DNA of 64,000 bases, taken from NCBI RefSeq assembly GCF_027531545.1, contig NZ_JAPZSC010000006.1:124001-188000 (forward strand), given 5' to 3'. Positions 10,318 through 19,812 of this stretch are shown here, piece after piece. The notes beneath the pieces were generated by a model. It was not told where the DNA came from. It was given only the letters and a program-made list of their open reading frames with translations, and did no database searches. The DNA is from Silanimonas sp. Its GTDB lineage: Bacteria; Pseudomonadota; Gammaproteobacteria; Xanthomonadales; Xanthomonadaceae. A program made the position numbers and the translations under genes. The stretch's first letter is position 1. Every line of letters begins with the position of its first letter.

Positions 10318-10346
10318 GCCGCCGGGCGTGCCCGGTGGACGGCGCC

Positions 10347-11273
10347 TCAGCGGTCGCCGTCGTCCAGCGCGTCCTGTACCGCTTTCGGAAGGCCCGAAGG
10401 CGGCGTGCCGTGGTGGTACACGTGCAGGTCGCGCTGCGGAAACGGAATCGACAGGCCACGCTGGCGCAGCTCGCGATGGATGCCTTCGAGCAGCTCGCTC
10501 TTCGCCGCCAGCACGTCGCTGGTGGCCACCCACGCCCGCAGCGTCAGTTGCACGCTGCTCTCGCCGAGTGCAGACACCAGAACGTCGGCGGATGGGTCCT
10601 TCAGCACGCGCTCGTTGGCGCTCGCGACGTCCAGCAGCGCCGATCGTGCCGCCGACAGGTCGTCGTCGTAGCCGACGCCCACCACGAGGTCGAGACGACG
10701 CGTGGGGCGGCCCGTGAAGTTGATGATCGGCGCCGTGGTGATCTGGCTGTTGGGCAGCACGATCACGCGGTTGTCGATGGTGCGCATCTGGGTCTGGAAC
10801 ACGCGGACCTGCTCGATCGTTCCTTCCAGCCCGGCGATCTGCACGTAATCGCCGGCCTTGAACGGGCGCAACAGGATCAGCATCACGCCCGAAGCGAAGT
10901 TCGACAGCGAATCCTTCAGTGCCAGCGCGATGGCGAGGCCGGCCGCACCGAGCACCGCCAGCAGCGATGCCGGGTTCACGCCCATCTGGGCCAGCGCCGC
11001 GATGATGACGACGATCAGCAGGCCGAAGTAGGCGATGTTGCGCAGGAAGCCGACGAGGATCGGGTCGGCGTTCGAGCGCTCCAGCACCCGCGCGAGGCCG
11101 TTGCTCAACTTGCGCGCGATCCAGACGCCGACGACGAGGATCAGCGCGACCGATAGCAGCTTCAGGCCCCAGGCCTCCAGCAGCCCGGCCCAGTCGGCTT
11201 TCTCAAACCGCGACTGCAGCTTGGCCCAGAGCCCGACCGCTTCCGCGGTCGAGGTCGGCAGGATCGGCGTCAC
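10347..11273 (-). CDS. mscS: Small-conductance mechanosensitive channel, MscS family
   Basis: Predicted 308-residue channel that opens under membrane tension to release solutes. Three N-terminal transmembrane helices are visible (LLSVALILVVGVWIARKL; NIAYFGLLIVVIIAALAQMG; LLAVLGAAGLAIALALKD, the pore-lining helix). They are followed by the conserved FASGVMLILLRPFKAGDYVQ beta-domain entry and NSQITTAPIINFT. The GTG start at 11273 lies 5 nt after the ppsA stop; the frame remains open to 11372, but that extension runs inside ppsA. A small inverted repeat (10322-10335) lies between it and the convergent cyclase gene. Confidence 0.92.
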   Translation of the reverse strand: MTPILPTSTAEAVGLWAKLQSRFEKADWAGLLEAWGLKLLSVALILVVGVWIARKLSNGLARVLERSNADPILVGFLRNIAYFGLLIVVIIAALAQMGVNPASLLAVLGAAGLAIALALKDSLSNFASGVMLILLRPFKAGDYVQIAGLEGTIEQVRVFQTQMRTIDNRVIVLPNSQITTAPIINFTGRPTRRLDLVVGVGYDDDLSAARSALLDVASANERVLKDPSADVLVSALGESSVQLTLRAWVATSDVLAAKSELLEGIHRELRQRGLSIPFPQRDLHVYHHGTPPSGLPKAVQDALDDGDR

Positions 11274-11278
11274 AGCGC

Positions 11279-13666
11279 TCAGCCCTTCTTGTGCTGGGCG
11301 AGGCGCAGCCAGGTGTCGACGACGGTGTCCGGGTTCAGCGACACCGATTCGATGCCCTGGTCCATCAGCCACTCGGCGAGGTCCGGGTGGTCGCTCGGGC
11401 CCTGGCCGCAGATGCCGACGTACTTGCCCTTGGCGCGAGCCGCCGAGATCGCCATCGACAGCATCTTCTTGACCGCCGGGTTCCGTTCGTCGAACAGGTT
11501 GGCGACGATGCCGGAATCGCGGTCAAGGCCCAGCGTGAGCTGGGTCAGGTCGTTCGAGCCGATCGAGAAGCCGTCGAAGATGTCGAGGAACTCGTCGGCC
11601 AGCAGGGCGTTCGAGGGCACTTCGCACATCATGATGACCTTCAGGCCGTCCGGGTTGCCGGACTTGCTGCCCTGCACGAGGCCGTTGGCGGCCAGCGTGT
11701 CGATCACGGCCTGGCCTTCCTCGAGCGTGCGCACGAAGGGGATCATCACCCACAGGTTCTTCAGGCCCATCTCGTCGCGGACCTTGCGGACGGCGCGGCA
11801 CTCGAGCGCGAAGCAGTCCTTGAAGTCCGGGTGGATGTAGCGCGAGGCACCGCGGAACCCGATCATCGGGTTCTCCTCGTGCGGCTCGTAGGCCGCACCA
11901 GCGATGAGGTTCGCGTACTCGTTCGACTTGAAGTCGGAGAGGCGGACGATGACGGGGTAGGGCGCGAAGGCCGCCGTCAGCGTGGCGATGCCCTCGACGA
12001 GGCGCTCGACGTAGAAGCTCACCGGGTCGGCATAGCCGGCGATCAGCGGATCGATCTGCGCGCGGATGTTGGCCGGCTGCTTGTCGTACTCGAGCAGGGC
12101 GCGGGGGTGCACGCCGATCTGGCGGGCGATGATGAACTCGAGGCGGGCGAGGCCGATGCCCTGGTGCGGCAGCTGCGCGAAGTCGAACGCACGCTCCGGG
12201 TTGCCCACGTTCATCATGATCTTCAGCGGCGCGGGCGGCATCTTGTCGAGGTCGGCGACGACCCGCTCGAAAGGCAGCTGGCCGGCGTAGATGAAGCCGG
12301 TGTCGCCCTCGGCGCAGCTCACCGTCACCAGCGTGCCGTCCGGAATCACCTTCAGCGCATCACCGGTACCGACGACGGCCGGCACGCCCAGCTCGCGCGC
12401 GATGATCGCGGCGTGGCAGGTGCGGCCGCCGCGGTTGGTGACGATGGCGGCCGCGCGCTTCATCACCGGCTCCCAGTCGGGGTCGGTCATGTCGGCGATG
12501 AGCACATCGCCGGGCTGCACCTTGTTCATCTCGGCCACGCTGCGGATCACGCGGGCGATGCCGGTGCCGATCTTCTGGCCGATGGCGCGGCCCTGGGCGA
12601 TCACTTCGCCGCGCTGCTGAAGGCGGAAGCGCTCGATCTGGGTGGCACGGGCGCGCGACTTCACCGTCTCCGGGCGGGCCTGCACGATGTAGAGCTTGCC
12701 GGTGATGCCGTCCTTCGCCCACTCGACGTCCATCGGACGGCCGTAGTGCTTCTCGATGACCAGCGCCTGGCGCGACAGCTCTTCGATGTCGTGGTCGCTG
12801 ATGGAGAAGCGGTTGCGCAGCTCGGCCGGCGTGTCTTCGGTGCGAACGCGCTCACCCGGCGCCTTCGAATACACCATGCGGATCTGCTTGCTGCCGAGCG
12901 TGCGGCGCAGGATGGCCGGGCGGCCGGCTTCGAGGTTCGGCTTGTAGGCGTAGAACTCGTCCGGGTTCACCGCGCCCTGCACGACCGTCTCGCCGAGGCC
13001 GTAGCTGGAGGTGACGAACACGACGTCGCGGAAGCCCGATTCGGTGTCCAGCGTGAACAGCACGCCCGAGGCGCCGACGTCCGAGCGCACCATCAGTTGC
13101 ACGCCGGCCGACAGGAACACGTCCTCGTGCTTGAAGCCGTGGTGCACGCGGTAGGCGATGGCGCGGTCGTTGTAGAGCGAGGCAAAGACTTCCTTCACCT
13201 TGTGCACGACATCGTCGGCGCCGGTGACGTTGAGGAAGGTCTCCTGCTGGCCGGCGAAGCTGGCGTCCGGCAGGTCCTCGGCGGTGGCCGAGGAGCGCAC
13301 GGCCACCGAGATTTCGGCCGCACCGGCCTCTTTGCACATGCGCACGTAGGCGTCGCGGATCGCGGCATCGAGCGCCTTCGGCAACGGGGCGTCGATCACC
13401 CAGCCGCGGATCTCGGCGCCCGCGCGGCCCAGTGCGTCGACGTCCTCGACGTCCAGCGTGCCGAGCTTCGAATAGATGCGATCGTGCAGGTGGTTCTCAG
13501 CGATGAATTCGCGGAACGCGTCGGCGGTGGTGGCGAAGCCGCCCGGCACCGAGACGCCCAGCTGGGCGAGGTTGCCGATCATTTCGCCGAGCGAGGCATT
13601 CTTGCCCCCCACCTGCGGAAGATCGGTCAGACGAAGGTCGTTCAGCCAAAGGACGTGGGCGTTCAA
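11279..13666 (-). CDS. ppsA: Phosphoenolpyruvate synthase
   Basis: Makes PEP from pyruvate and ATP for gluconeogenesis. I place the start at TTG 13666 (product begins [13 protein letters not shown]), with GGAG five bases upstream. This gives 795 residues, near the usual 792. An open extension to 14155 is unconserved. The N-terminal ATP-binding domain begins [11 protein letters not shown]. The phosphorylatable His is in [15 protein letters not shown] (about residue 418). The C-terminal PEP-binding barrel has the catalytic Cys in [11 protein letters not shown] (about residue 750). It is divergent from ppsR, its own regulator, and is followed directly by mscS. Confidence 0.95.
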   Translation of the reverse strand: MNAHVLWLNDLRLTDLPQVGGKNASLGEMIGNLAQLGVSVPGGFATTADAFREFIAENHLHDRIYSKLGTLDVEDVDALGRAGAEIRGWVIDAPLPKALDAAIRDAYVRMCKEAGAAEISVAVRSSATAEDLPDASFAGQQETFLNVTGADDVVHKVKEVFASLYNDRAIAYRVHHGFKHEDVFLSAGVQLMVRSDVGASGVLFTLDTESGFRDVVFVTSSYGLGETVVQGAVNPDEFYAYKPNLEAGRPAILRRTLGSKQIRMVYSKAPGERVRTEDTPAELRNRFSISDHDIEELSRQALVIEKHYGRPMDVEWAKDGITGKLYIVQARPETVKSRARATQIERFRLQQRGEVIAQGRAIGQKIGTGIARVIRSVAEMNKVQPGDVLIADMTDPDWEPVMKRAAAIVTNRGGRTCHAAIIARELGVPAVVGTGDALKVIPDGTLVTVSCAEGDTGFIYAGQLPFERVVADLDKMPPAPLKIMMNVGNPERAFDFAQLPHQGIGLARLEFIIARQIGVHPRALLEYDKQPANIRAQIDPLIAGYADPVSFYVERLVEGIATLTAAFAPYPVIVRLSDFKSNEYANLIAGAAYEPHEENPMIGFRGASRYIHPDFKDCFALECRAVRKVRDEMGLKNLWVMIPFVRTLEEGQAVIDTLAANGLVQGSKSGNPDGLKVIMMCEVPSNALLADEFLDIFDGFSIGSNDLTQLTLGLDRDSGIVANLFDERNPAVKKMLSMAISAARAKGKYVGICGQGPSDHPDLAEWLMDQGIESVSLNPDTVVDTWLRLAQHKKG

Positions 13667-13805
13667 GGCAACTCCGGCACACCGCGAGGGGAAACGCCTA
13701 TTTTCCGGGCCCGGCGCCCCGCGGACAAGCTTGATCGTCCCTTCTGGCGATTTCCGACCGATTTCCACGCAGAATCGAGGGCACACCCTTGCCGAACCGC
13801 TGCCC

Positions 13806-14624
13806 ATGGCGATCCGCCCCGTGTATTTCGTGTCCGACGGCACCGGCATCACCGCCGAGACCATCGGCAACAGCCTGCTGACCCAGTTCGCCGGGCAGGC
13901 GTTCGAACGCCAGCGCCTGCCCTTCGTCGACACGCTCGAGAAGGCGCGGCAGGCGGCGGTGGCCATCCGCGAGGGCGGCGAACGCCACGGCAGCCGGCCG
14001 ATCGTCATCAATACGGTCGTGGACAGCGAGTTGGCCCGGGCCCTGGCCGAGAGCGGCGGCCTGATCCTCGATGTCTTCGCGCCCTTCATGGCGCCACTGG
14101 AGGCGGAGCTGGGCCAGAAGCGGCAGCCGAAAGTGGGGCAGGCGCATGCGCTCATCGACCCCGACGCCTACGAGCGCCGTATGGACGCCACCAACTTCGC
14201 GCTGACGCACGACGACGGCACCGACCTCGACTACGACGAGGCGGATGTGCTGCTCGTCGGGGTGTCGCGCTCGGGAAAGACGCCCACCTGCCTGTACCTC
14301 GCGCTGCACTACAGCCTTCGCGCGGCGAACTATCCGCTCACGCCCGAGGACCTCGAATCCGACCGCTTGCCGGAGAAGCTGCGCCGCCACCGGCGCAAGC
14401 TGTTCGGGCTCACCATCGACCCGCAGCGGCTCCAGAAGATCCGCGAGGAGCGCAAGCCCGGCTCGCGCTACGCGACGCTGGAGGTCTGCCGCCGCGAGGT
14501 GTCGATCGCGGAGGGCATGTTCAAGCGCGAACAGATCCCGGTGCTCAGCACGACGCACACGTCGATCGAAGAGATCGCCTCGAAGATCGTCGCGCAGTTC
14601 GGCTTCCAGCGCAGCCATTTCTGA
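13806..14624 (+). CDS. ppsR: PEP synthase regulatory protein (bifunctional ADP-dependent kinase/phosphorylase)
   Basis: Controls PEP synthase by phosphorylating it on Thr with ADP and reversing this by Pi-dependent dephosphorylation. The 272-residue product starts [19 protein letters not shown], the classic family N-terminus, and has the P-loop [15 protein letters not shown]. The end has the conserved [11 protein letters not shown]. The frame is open upstream to 13476, but that part overlaps ppsA and is not conserved. The ppsR and ppsA genes face away from each other across 139 bp, which should hold both promoters. Confidence 0.95.
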   Translation: MAIRPVYFVSDGTGITAETIGNSLLTQFAGQAFERQRLPFVDTLEKARQAAVAIREGGERHGSRPIVINTVVDSELARALAESGGLILDVFAPFMAPLEAELGQKRQPKVGQAHALIDPDAYERRMDATNFALTHDDGTDLDYDEADVLLVGVSRSGKTPTCLYLALHYSLRAANYPLTPEDLESDRLPEKLRRHRRKLFGLTIDPQRLQKIREERKPGSRYATLEVCRREVSIAEGMFKREQIPVLSTTHTSIEEIASKIVAQFGFQRSHF

Positions 14625-14626
14625 GG

Positions 14627-14655
14627 TTGAAGGCCGGGCGGGGCGCCTCTACATT
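14627..14655 (+). promoter_or_regulatory. Promoter of the DUF1249 gene
   Basis: TTGAAG (14627-14632), a 17-bp spacer and TACATT (14650-14655) form a sigma70-type promoter. The ATG of the following gene starts six bases after the -10, predicting a leaderless or nearly leaderless mRNA. Confidence 0.55.
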
Positions 14656-14661
14656 CCAGCG

Positions 14662-15162
14662 ATGCGCCAGAACCGCAGCGAGCTCCCGTACCCCGCCATC
14701 GGCCGCTTCGCGTGGCTGATGGGCCTGTATGGCGAGAACTTCGAGCGCATCGCCCGGATCATCGACCTCAAGCACGCGCCCGTCGGCCGCCATGTCTCGC
14801 GTGTGGGCGATGGCCTGGACGTCCATATCGAGCTGTTGGCGCGGCACGCCCACACGGTGGAACTCCGGCTCTCCTACGCCATGACCGATCCGGTCACGGG
14901 TGCGCCCGACCCTTCCGCGGTGCTGCGCGCCTACCTCGATTCCCGGCAGGCGGAAGCCACCAACTGCTACGTGGGTCGCCATTGGCAGGATGTGCTCGGC
15001 CTGCGACCGTCGCCGAAGGTGATGATGGGTCACCGGCTGCGCATGAACAGCTTCCTGAGCAAGTGGCTGGGCTATCTGGAAAGCCTCGGCCATGCGCGCT
15101 CGACGCTGGCCCACCAAGCCGAAGATGACGTCGAAGCGAATCAATCGATGACAGATGCTTGA
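14662..15162 (+). CDS. DUF1249 (YqiB-type) protein
   Basis: Cytoplasmic protein of 166 residues starting MRQNRSELPYPAIGRF. Family-type segments seen are LMGLYGENFERIARI, YVGRHWQDVLGLRPSP and RLRMNSFLSKWLGYLESLGH. DUF1249 proteins are widespread in gammaproteobacteria and have no established function. No Shine-Dalgarno is apparent before the ATG; a promoter sits immediately upstream instead. Its 3' end overlaps the promoter of the tRNA genes that follow. Confidence 0.8.
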   Translation: MRQNRSELPYPAIGRFAWLMGLYGENFERIARIIDLKHAPVGRHVSRVGDGLDVHIELLARHAHTVELRLSYAMTDPVTGAPDPSAVLRAYLDSRQAEATNCYVGRHWQDVLGLRPSPKVMMGHRLRMNSFLSKWLGYLESLGHARSTLAHQAEDDVEANQSMTDA

Positions 15163-15187
15163 CGTGGCCGATCCTGCTGAATATGAT
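15159..15187 (+). promoter_or_regulatory. Promoter of the tRNA-Ala/tRNA-Glu unit
   Basis: TTGACG (15159-15164), a 17-bp spacer and TATGAT (15182-15187) make the best sigma70 promoter in the window. The -35 overlaps the stop codon of the DUF1249 gene. The bases after the -10 are GC-rich (GCGCGCC), the discriminator type usual for stringently controlled stable-RNA promoters. The first tRNA starts 22 bp after the -10. Confidence 0.8.
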
Positions 15188-15208
15188 GCGCGCCTCTCCT
15201 GAATCGGT

Positions 15209-15284
<76 letters not shown>

Positions 15285-15307
15285 CTTCTTTGTTGAACCC
15301 TCTAAAC

Positions 15308-15383
15308 GTCCCCATCGTCTAGAGGCCTAGGACACCTCCCTTTCACGGAGGCGACCGGGGTTCGAATCCCCGTGGGGACGCCA
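15308..15383 (+). tRNA. tRNA-Glu(TTC)
   Basis: Complete 76-nt cloverleaf. Acceptor GTCCCCA pairs with TGGGGAC, the T arm is CGGGGTTCGAATCCCCG, and the anticodon stem CCTCC/GGAGG holds loop CTTTCAC with anticodon TTC. The 3' GCCA is encoded. It shares the promoter upstream of tRNA-Ala and is followed by a strong terminator. Confidence 0.96.
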
Positions 15384-15398
15384 GCTTACGCTGATTCC

Positions 15399-15431
15399 AA
15401 CGGCTCGCAGCAATGCGGGCCGTTTGTTTTT
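15399..15431 (+). terminator. Terminator after tRNA-Glu
   Basis: An 11-bp stem (AACGGCTCGCA with TGCGGGCCGTT, one T-G pair) closes a GCAA tetraloop and is followed by TGTTTTT, an intrinsic terminator reading rightward. Confidence 0.85.
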
Positions 15432-15479
15432 GCGCGCGTTTTGGTGCGTCGGGATTGCGGGATCGTTCGCCGCATCCCG

Positions 15480-15515
15480 AAAAGAAGACGCCCCGGCGAG
15501 CCGGGGCGTCTTCTC
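15480..15515 (-). terminator. Terminator of the TonB-receptor gene
   Basis: A perfect 15-bp stem (AGAAGACGCCCCGGC and its complement, 15484-15498 / 15501-15515) with a 2-nt loop. On the minus strand it is followed by a T-rich tail (TCTTTTC). It lies 27 bp beyond the receptor stop codon. Confidence 0.8.
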
Positions 15516-15541
15516 ACGCGATCACCGTTAGCCGGCGTCGA

Positions 15542-17965
15542 TCAGAACGACTGCGAGAAGCGCAGCCCGATCGAGCGGGGACGGATGGTGTTGGTGTAAA
15601 CCTGACCGTTCGGATACTCCGGCACCACGCCCCGGGCGCCGCAGACGGTCTCCGCGCAGGCGGTGAACTTCGACACCTCGGCGCGCTCGTCGGCGATGTT
15701 GCTGGCGTAGAGGTCCAGCGACCAGTCGTTGCGGCGGTAGCCCATCGAGAAGTCGATCGTCGTGTAGGCGGCGAGGTTGCCGAGGATCGCGCGTTCGCGG
15801 AGCCGGAGGTCCGAGGTGCGCTCGCCCACGCGGGAGGCCGCTAGCTGCCAATAGGCCTCACCGTCGGCGAGGTCGAAGCTGTAGCGCGCCTGCGCGGTGC
15901 CCTTGAACTCGGGCGTCACCGGCAGCTGCGTGCCCTTCGGGGCCTCCGGCGTCGGGCAGGTCGTGACCGGGACGCCGCTGGCGTTGGTGAAGCCGCAGTA
16001 GTTCTCGGTCAGTTTGGCGTCGTAGAAGGCCACCGCGGCGCTGAGGTTGAGGTTGTAGGTGGCGGCCCAGTTCAGGTCCATCTCGAGGCCGTCGATCTGC
16101 GCCTGGTTGGCGTTCTTGATCTCGGTGAGGCCGTTGGCGCCGAGGATGCTGAACTGGAAGTCCTCCCAGTCCTGCCGGAACAGCGAGCCGTTGAATGCGA
16201 GGCGGTTCTCGAACCACGTGGTCTTCCAGCCGAACTCGAGGTTCGTCAGGTAGTCCGACAGGTAGGGCGGCAAGGTGCCGCGGCGGTTGATGCCACCGGG
16301 ACGGAAACCCTCCGACCACGTGAGGTAGAGCATCCGGTCGTCGTCGATCTTCCAGCTCAGGTTGGCCTTGCCGATGTTCCCCGACTCCTTCACGCCCTTG
16401 TCGAGGTTGATGCAGGGCGCGCCGTTGAAGTCGGTCTGGTCGAAGCACGCGGCCTCGCCGGTGCGGCTGCTGTACCCGGCGCTGAAGCCGAAGAAGCCCT
16501 TCAGGCGGTTGTCGACGCGGAAGTGGCGGCCACCCAGCGTCGCCGTGAGCCGATCATTGATGTCGAAGGCGACTTCGCCGAACGCCGCCTTGTCGTCGTC
16601 CTGGCGGAACTGCTTGGTCAGCCACAGCGTGTCGCGCCAGCCGGTGACGGCGAGGGAATCGGCGATGCCGTCGATCTTGTAACGCTGCTGGATGTCGTGG
16701 TCCTGCTGCTGGAAGAAGAAACCACCGACGAAGCGCAGGCGGTTCTCCTGCGACGAGCTGAAGCGGATCTCGTGGCTTTCGCGCTTGTAGCCGTCCACCG
16801 CCTGGATGTACTGCGACGGGTTCACCAGCGCGCCGTCGTTGTCGTAGAAGTACGCGCCATAGCCCGCGAGGGTGTCGTACCAGAACGCGTAGTCGCTGTA
16901 GTCGGATTCGGTGTCGACGTCGCGGTCGAGGTTGGCGTACGCGTAGGTGACGTCGAAGTTGCCGATCTTGCCTTCGATGGTCAGCGCGGCCTGCGTCCAG
17001 CGGTCCTCGCCGCCCTCCGGGTTGAAGTGCGTGACGGCGAGGTCACCCACCTGCGGGTCGAAGGCGAAGAAGCCCGGCGATTCCTGGCGCTGGTGCATCA
17101 CGGTGGGGGTGATGGTCCAGCGGTCGCCGAGTTCGAAGCGCGCCGCGGCGCGGAAACCCTCGGTGTCGATGCTGTTGTAGTCGTCGCGTGCGAGGTCGAA
17201 GTTGTTCTCGGTGCCATTGCCGCCGGAGTCGGCATCCCACGACGGGTAGGTGCGGGTGCCGCGCACGTTGTCGATGAAGCCGGCTTCCTTCTCCTTCCAC
17301 GCAACCACGCGCAGGGCGGCGCTGTCGCCGAGCGGCTGGTTCACGAAGCCCTCGGCCACGTGGCCGGAGCCGCCGCTGGAGGTCTTGTCCACGCCGACCG
17401 AATAACCGGCCTCGAAGCCCGCCGTGTCCGGCTTCTTGGTGATGATGCGCAGGGTGCCGGCCTGCGAGCTGGCGCCGTACAGCGTGCCCTGCGGGCCGGA
17501 CAGCGACTCGATGCGCTCGACGTCGTAGACGTGGATGTCGAGCGGGCCCTGGATGGTGGTCACCGGCTGCTCGTCGAGGTACACGCCCACGCTCGGCAGC
17601 GAGCCGGAATGGTTGCCGTCGCCGCCGCTGGCGACGCCGCGCATGTAGATCTTCGCGAAGCCCGGGCCGCCCGTCTCGTAGGAGACCGAGGGCAGGTACT
17701 TCACGTAGTCCTCGAAGTTGGTGATGTTCAGCTCGTCGAGCTTCTGGGCGTCGAGCACCTGCAGGCTGATCGGCACGTCCTGGAGGTTCTCGCTGCGCTT
17801 CTGCGAGGTGACCGTGATCGCATCGAGCGTTGCGGTGCGTTCCGGCTCGGGCGCCTGCGCGAAGGCCGCGGAGCCGAAGGCGAGGTAGATCGCGACGGCG
17901 AGGCGCCCTCGGTTGGGCAAGGGCCGAGGCCGTTTGGCGCCGGAAGGTTGGATGCGATGACTCAT
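15542..17965 (-). CDS. TonB-dependent outer-membrane receptor
   Basis: An 807-residue outer-membrane transporter. A signal peptide ends near residue 36 (FGSAAFAQA), followed by a TonB-box-like ATLDAITVTSQKR. The plug domain includes DVPISLQVLDAQKL, YMRGVASGG and GPQGTLYGASSQAGTLRIITKKP. The rest is the 22-strand beta-barrel, ending in IGLRFSQSF with the terminal Phe needed for outer-membrane insertion. The plug wording is of the type common in sphingomonads and Xanthomonadales. The ligand is unknown; no siderophore genes are nearby. The next gene in the same direction is a TPR-sulfotransferase, a common partner. Confidence 0.93.
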   Translation of the reverse strand: MSHRIQPSGAKRPRPLPNRGRLAVAIYLAFGSAAFAQAPEPERTATLDAITVTSQKRSENLQDVPISLQVLDAQKLDELNITNFEDYVKYLPSVSYETGGPGFAKIYMRGVASGGDGNHSGSLPSVGVYLDEQPVTTIQGPLDIHVYDVERIESLSGPQGTLYGASSQAGTLRIITKKPDTAGFEAGYSVGVDKTSSGGSGHVAEGFVNQPLGDSAALRVVAWKEKEAGFIDNVRGTRTYPSWDADSGGNGTENNFDLARDDYNSIDTEGFRAAARFELGDRWTITPTVMHQRQESPGFFAFDPQVGDLAVTHFNPEGGEDRWTQAALTIEGKIGNFDVTYAYANLDRDVDTESDYSDYAFWYDTLAGYGAYFYDNDGALVNPSQYIQAVDGYKRESHEIRFSSSQENRLRFVGGFFFQQQDHDIQQRYKIDGIADSLAVTGWRDTLWLTKQFRQDDDKAAFGEVAFDINDRLTATLGGRHFRVDNRLKGFFGFSAGYSSRTGEAACFDQTDFNGAPCINLDKGVKESGNIGKANLSWKIDDDRMLYLTWSEGFRPGGINRRGTLPPYLSDYLTNLEFGWKTTWFENRLAFNGSLFRQDWEDFQFSILGANGLTEIKNANQAQIDGLEMDLNWAATYNLNLSAAVAFYDAKLTENYCGFTNASGVPVTTCPTPEAPKGTQLPVTPEFKGTAQARYSFDLADGEAYWQLAASRVGERTSDLRLRERAILGNLAAYTTIDFSMGYRRNDWSLDLYASNIADERAEVSKFTACAETVCGARGVVPEYPNGQVYTNTIRPRSIGLRFSQSF

Positions 17966-18014
17966 GGTCGACTCCCTGTGGACAGGCGTGTTGGACGCGA
18001 TGGTGCGTGGTGGC

Positions 18015-19718
18015 TCAATGGAACGGCGGAACGGCGGGGTAGGCGTCGAGCACCGGGCCGAGCGCGGCCTTCAGCGGGTCGAGCCAGGGTTCGAAATGGC
18101 GCCAGTGGTCGACGCCATCGCGGTAGATCGGTTGGCGCACCTGCTCGGAACTCGCGGTGCGCACCGGCCGGGTGTTCTCGAAGAAGCGCAGGCAGCCGTC
18201 CTCGAAAGGCAGGCCGCAGTGGTCCAGCAGGCGGCGAACTTCGGCTTCGGTGTCTTCCACCATGGACTCGTAGTGGATGCGATGGACCCGGCCCGGCAAC
18301 ACGGCGTCGTAGTGCGCCATCAGGCGCACGTAGTCGCGGTAGTAGCGGCCGATGTCCTCGAGCGAATAGGTGAAGGCCTGCCCACGCGCGAAGTGCTGCT
18401 TGAAGCCGGAGAAGCAGCAGGCCAGCGGGTGGCGACGGGCGTCGATGATCGTCGCGTTCGGCAGCATCAGGTGGATGAGCCCGATGTGCTGGAAGTTGTT
18501 CGGCATCTTGTCGATGAACAGCGGTGCGTCGCTGCGACGATGGATGCGCGTGTGTTCGAGGTACTGCTCGCCCAGTTCGCGGAGGCGGTCGGCGCCGAGC
18601 GAGGCCAGCGCTTCGTGGTAGGGCAGGGGACGGCCGTCGGGGCCCTTGCCTCGCAGCTCGCGGGTGATCGAGATCACTTCGGGCAGTTCCATCGTGCCCT
18701 CCACCTGCGAATGGCTGGAGAGGATCTGCTCGATCAGCGTCGAGCCTGAGCGCGGCAGGCCGAGGATGAAGATCGGATCGCGCGCCGGGCTGCCGAAACC
18801 CCGGCGCGAGGCGAAGAAGCCTTCGGTGCAGGTGGCTTCGATGCGGGCGACGCGTGCCGTGGTGTCATCGGCCGAGTAGTGCAGCTGCGCGCGCCGTCGG
18901 CGGTTGCCCTGGTCGTAGTTCGCGAAGGCGAGGGCGGGCTCGGCGCGGTCCTCGTGGGCCTTGCCGAGCGCGAAATGCAGCTGCAGGCGGTCGTCCTCGG
19001 AGAGGTCGGCTCGCGCGAGCTGTTGCTGCATCGTCGCCACGTCCTCGTCGCTGAAGCGGAAGGTCTTGAGGTTGGCGAGGCTCCACCAGGTCTCGCCGTG
19101 GCCGGGCTCCAGCGCGAGGCCGCGGCGGTAGGCCTCGATGGCCCGGGCCGTCTCGCCGTGGGTCTTCAGCGCGTGCCCGAGGCTCAGCCAGAGGCGGGAC
19201 TGCCCCGGATGCTCGCGGAGGATGCCTTCGTACAGGGCGATCGCCGGGGCGTAATCACCGATGCGGCACAGCACCACGGCCTTGAGGTTGCGGTAGTGCG
19301 CGTTGTCGGGTTGGGTGCGGAGCAGGCGTTCGATCTCGGCCAGCGCCTGCTCGGGCTTGTTGCCGCGATGCAGGACCATCGCGTAGTTCTGCCGCGCGGC
19401 GTCGAAGCCGGGTTCCAGGGCCAGGCAGCGTTCGAGCAGGGCTTCAGCGTCTTCCTGGCGGCCGAGGCGGGCGGCGAGCTCCGCCATCATCCGCAGCGCC
19501 GCGACGTCGTCGGGCGCGATGGCGAGGTGCTCGCGCAGATGGGTTTCGGCGTCGGGCAGGGCATTGGCTTGCAGGGCGCTGGCCGCGGCGATCAATCGCG
19601 GGTTGCGTTTGGCGGCGTCGAGCTGTCGGGCGAGTCGGCCGGGCGGCGACGTAGCGACGCCGGCATCGGGCCGGCTGGGGGCCTGCGGTACGCTGGTCGC
19701 GTGTGGCTCTGCTGGCAT
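18015..19718 (-). CDS. Tetratricopeptide-repeat sulfotransferase
   Basis: A 567-residue two-domain protein. The N-terminal half (about residues 30-240) is a run of TPR units, such as ADAETHLREHLAIAPDD-type helices and EAYRRGLALEPGHGETWW. The C-terminal half is a PAPS-dependent sulfotransferase: the 5'-phosphosulfate loop GLPRSGSTLIEQILSSH is at about residues 310-326 and the later segment IIDARRHPLACCFSGFKQHF fits the 3'-phosphate site. It would transfer sulfate to an unknown acceptor, possibly a peptide or protein recognised by the TPRs. It is upstream of, and codirectional with, the TonB receptor gene, 49 bp away, so the two may be cotranscribed. Confidence 0.87.
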   Translation of the reverse strand: MPAEPHATSVPQAPSRPDAGVATSPPGRLARQLDAAKRNPRLIAAASALQANALPDAETHLREHLAIAPDDVAALRMMAELAARLGRQEDAEALLERCLALEPGFDAARQNYAMVLHRGNKPEQALAEIERLLRTQPDNAHYRNLKAVVLCRIGDYAPAIALYEGILREHPGQSRLWLSLGHALKTHGETARAIEAYRRGLALEPGHGETWWSLANLKTFRFSDEDVATMQQQLARADLSEDDRLQLHFALGKAHEDRAEPALAFANYDQGNRRRRAQLHYSADDTTARVARIEATCTEGFFASRRGFGSPARDPIFILGLPRSGSTLIEQILSSHSQVEGTMELPEVISITRELRGKGPDGRPLPYHEALASLGADRLRELGEQYLEHTRIHRRSDAPLFIDKMPNNFQHIGLIHLMLPNATIIDARRHPLACCFSGFKQHFARGQAFTYSLEDIGRYYRDYVRLMAHYDAVLPGRVHRIHYESMVEDTEAEVRRLLDHCGLPFEDGCLRFFENTRPVRTASSEQVRQPIYRDGVDHWRHFEPWLDPLKAALGPVLDAYPAVPPFH

Positions 19719-19812
19719 CGCCTGCCGTGCCTTTCATTTTTTCGTCACGGCAATCTAACGGCATGCGAGCATGGCCGTCCACCGGGACCGGGCACGACTG
19801 ATGGGGGGAAGA

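Noticed and set aside
10322-10335. Inverted repeat CCGGGC-GT-GCCCGG as a terminator between the cyclase and mscS genes
   Set aside because: Loop of two bases and no T-run; a chance GC hairpin is likely in this composition.
6700-10533. A 1277-codon minus-strand frame opposite orn and the diguanylate cyclase
   Set aside because: Composition is that of a shadow frame, and the plus-strand genes have clear domains and catalytic motifs.
11291-14719. A 1142-codon plus-strand frame opposite ppsA
   Set aside because: Antisense to ppsA and partly to ppsR; low-complexity Arg/Ala/Val/His composition; no start signal.
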